Of a stretch of 13,716 nucleotides of DNA, positions 13,618-13,716 are shown in pieces. The number at the start of each line of letters is the position of its first letter. Position 1 is the stretch's first letter. Both the position numbers and the translations under genes were made by a program. The notes below the pieces were generated by a model, which was given only the letters and a program-made list of their open reading frames with translations, was not told the DNA's origin and did no database searches. Source of the DNA: an uncultured Eubacteriales bacterium (lineage in GTDB: Bacteria > Bacillota > Clostridia > Oscillospirales > Oscillospiraceae); contig UQXG01000049.1 in the NCBI GenBank assembly GCA_900544945.1, positions 1 through 13,716 of the forward strand, written 5' to 3'.

Positions 13618-13646
13618 ATTTTACCACAAAAATCAGGAAAAAGCAA
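13618..13646 (-). promoter_or_regulatory. Predicted promoter of the sugar transferase gene
   Basis: On the minus strand, TTGCTT (13641-13646), 17 bases, TAAAAT (13618-13623). The expected transcription start (about 13611) argues against the most upstream ATG of the downstream gene. Confidence 0.6.
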
Positions 13647-13663
13647 GCCAGAGCCGGAAAAAA

Positions 13664-13716
13664 GGAGCTGTCTCAAAATAGCAAAGTGCCCAAATAGAAC
13701 AATGTCATTGCGAGCC
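13664..13716. repeat. Start of a dispersed intergenic repeat, cut by the window edge
   Basis: The last 53 bases include GGAGCTGTCTCAAAATAG (13664-13681) and end in GTCATTGCGAGCC (13704-13716). GTCATTGCGAG followed by a palindromic partner (GCAATC) is a motif I know from dispersed intergenic repeats in many bacterial genomes, including gut Clostridia. The partner arm would lie beyond the window. Confidence 0.5.

Noticed and set aside
1..13716. CRISPR array, transposase, toxin-antitoxin or phage genes
   Set aside because: No regularly spaced repeats and no protein with such motifs were found on either strand.

Overview
The window reads as chromosomal DNA of a GC-rich gut-type Clostridia, most likely an Oscillospirales/Ruminococcaceae-like bacterium (inference). 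The evidence is the gene set (trmK next to nif3, a DUF1858 protein, YitT, a divergent ParE/ParC-like topoisomerase pair), strong AGGAGG-type ribosome sites, near-consensus sigma-A promoters with 16-17 bp spacers, and intergenic spacers rich in hairpins. There is no phage, plasmid or CRISPR backbone. The window is mostly housekeeping DNA, with some odd intergenic structure.

Left block, minus strand (22-2623): a strong promoter at 2595-2623 drives a small four-cysteine DUF1858 protein. A strong intrinsic terminator follows, then trmK (tRNA m1A22 methyltransferase) and nif3, joined by an ATGA overlap, then yebC with its own promoter inside the spacer.

Central block, plus strand (2661-9112): a near-perfect promoter starts a four-gene run: topoisomerase IV-like subunit B (parE), subunit A (parC), a YitT-family membrane protein and a lipoprotein with a transglutaminase-like fold. 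parE and parC are separated by a 182-bp spacer that folds into five consecutive perfect hairpins. The last three genes are only 3 and 13 bases apart. The lipoprotein has lost two of the three transglutaminase catalytic residues.

tRNA block (9132-9574): a consensus promoter, tRNA-Gly(GCC), a hairpin, tRNA-Cys(GCA) and a terminator. About 160 bases further on lies an exact 23-nt second copy of the tRNA-Cys 3' end followed by a second terminator, which is the layout left by integration of an element into a tRNA gene.

Right block: a patatin-like lipase (plus) converges on a shared terminator with a DUF362 protein (minus). Upstream of DUF362 on the minus strand are a single-domain rhodanese and a polyprenyl-phosphate sugar-phosphate transferase. 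A 289-bp hairpin-rich spacer separates those two. The window ends inside what looks like a dispersed GTCATTGCGAG-type repeat.

No complete new multi-gene system is apparent. The best leads are the tRNA-Cys att-like duplication, the pseudo-transglutaminase lipoprotein tied to a topoisomerase operon, the Ser-to-Ala change at the quinolone-binding position of ParC, and the terminator abutting the trmK ribosome site.
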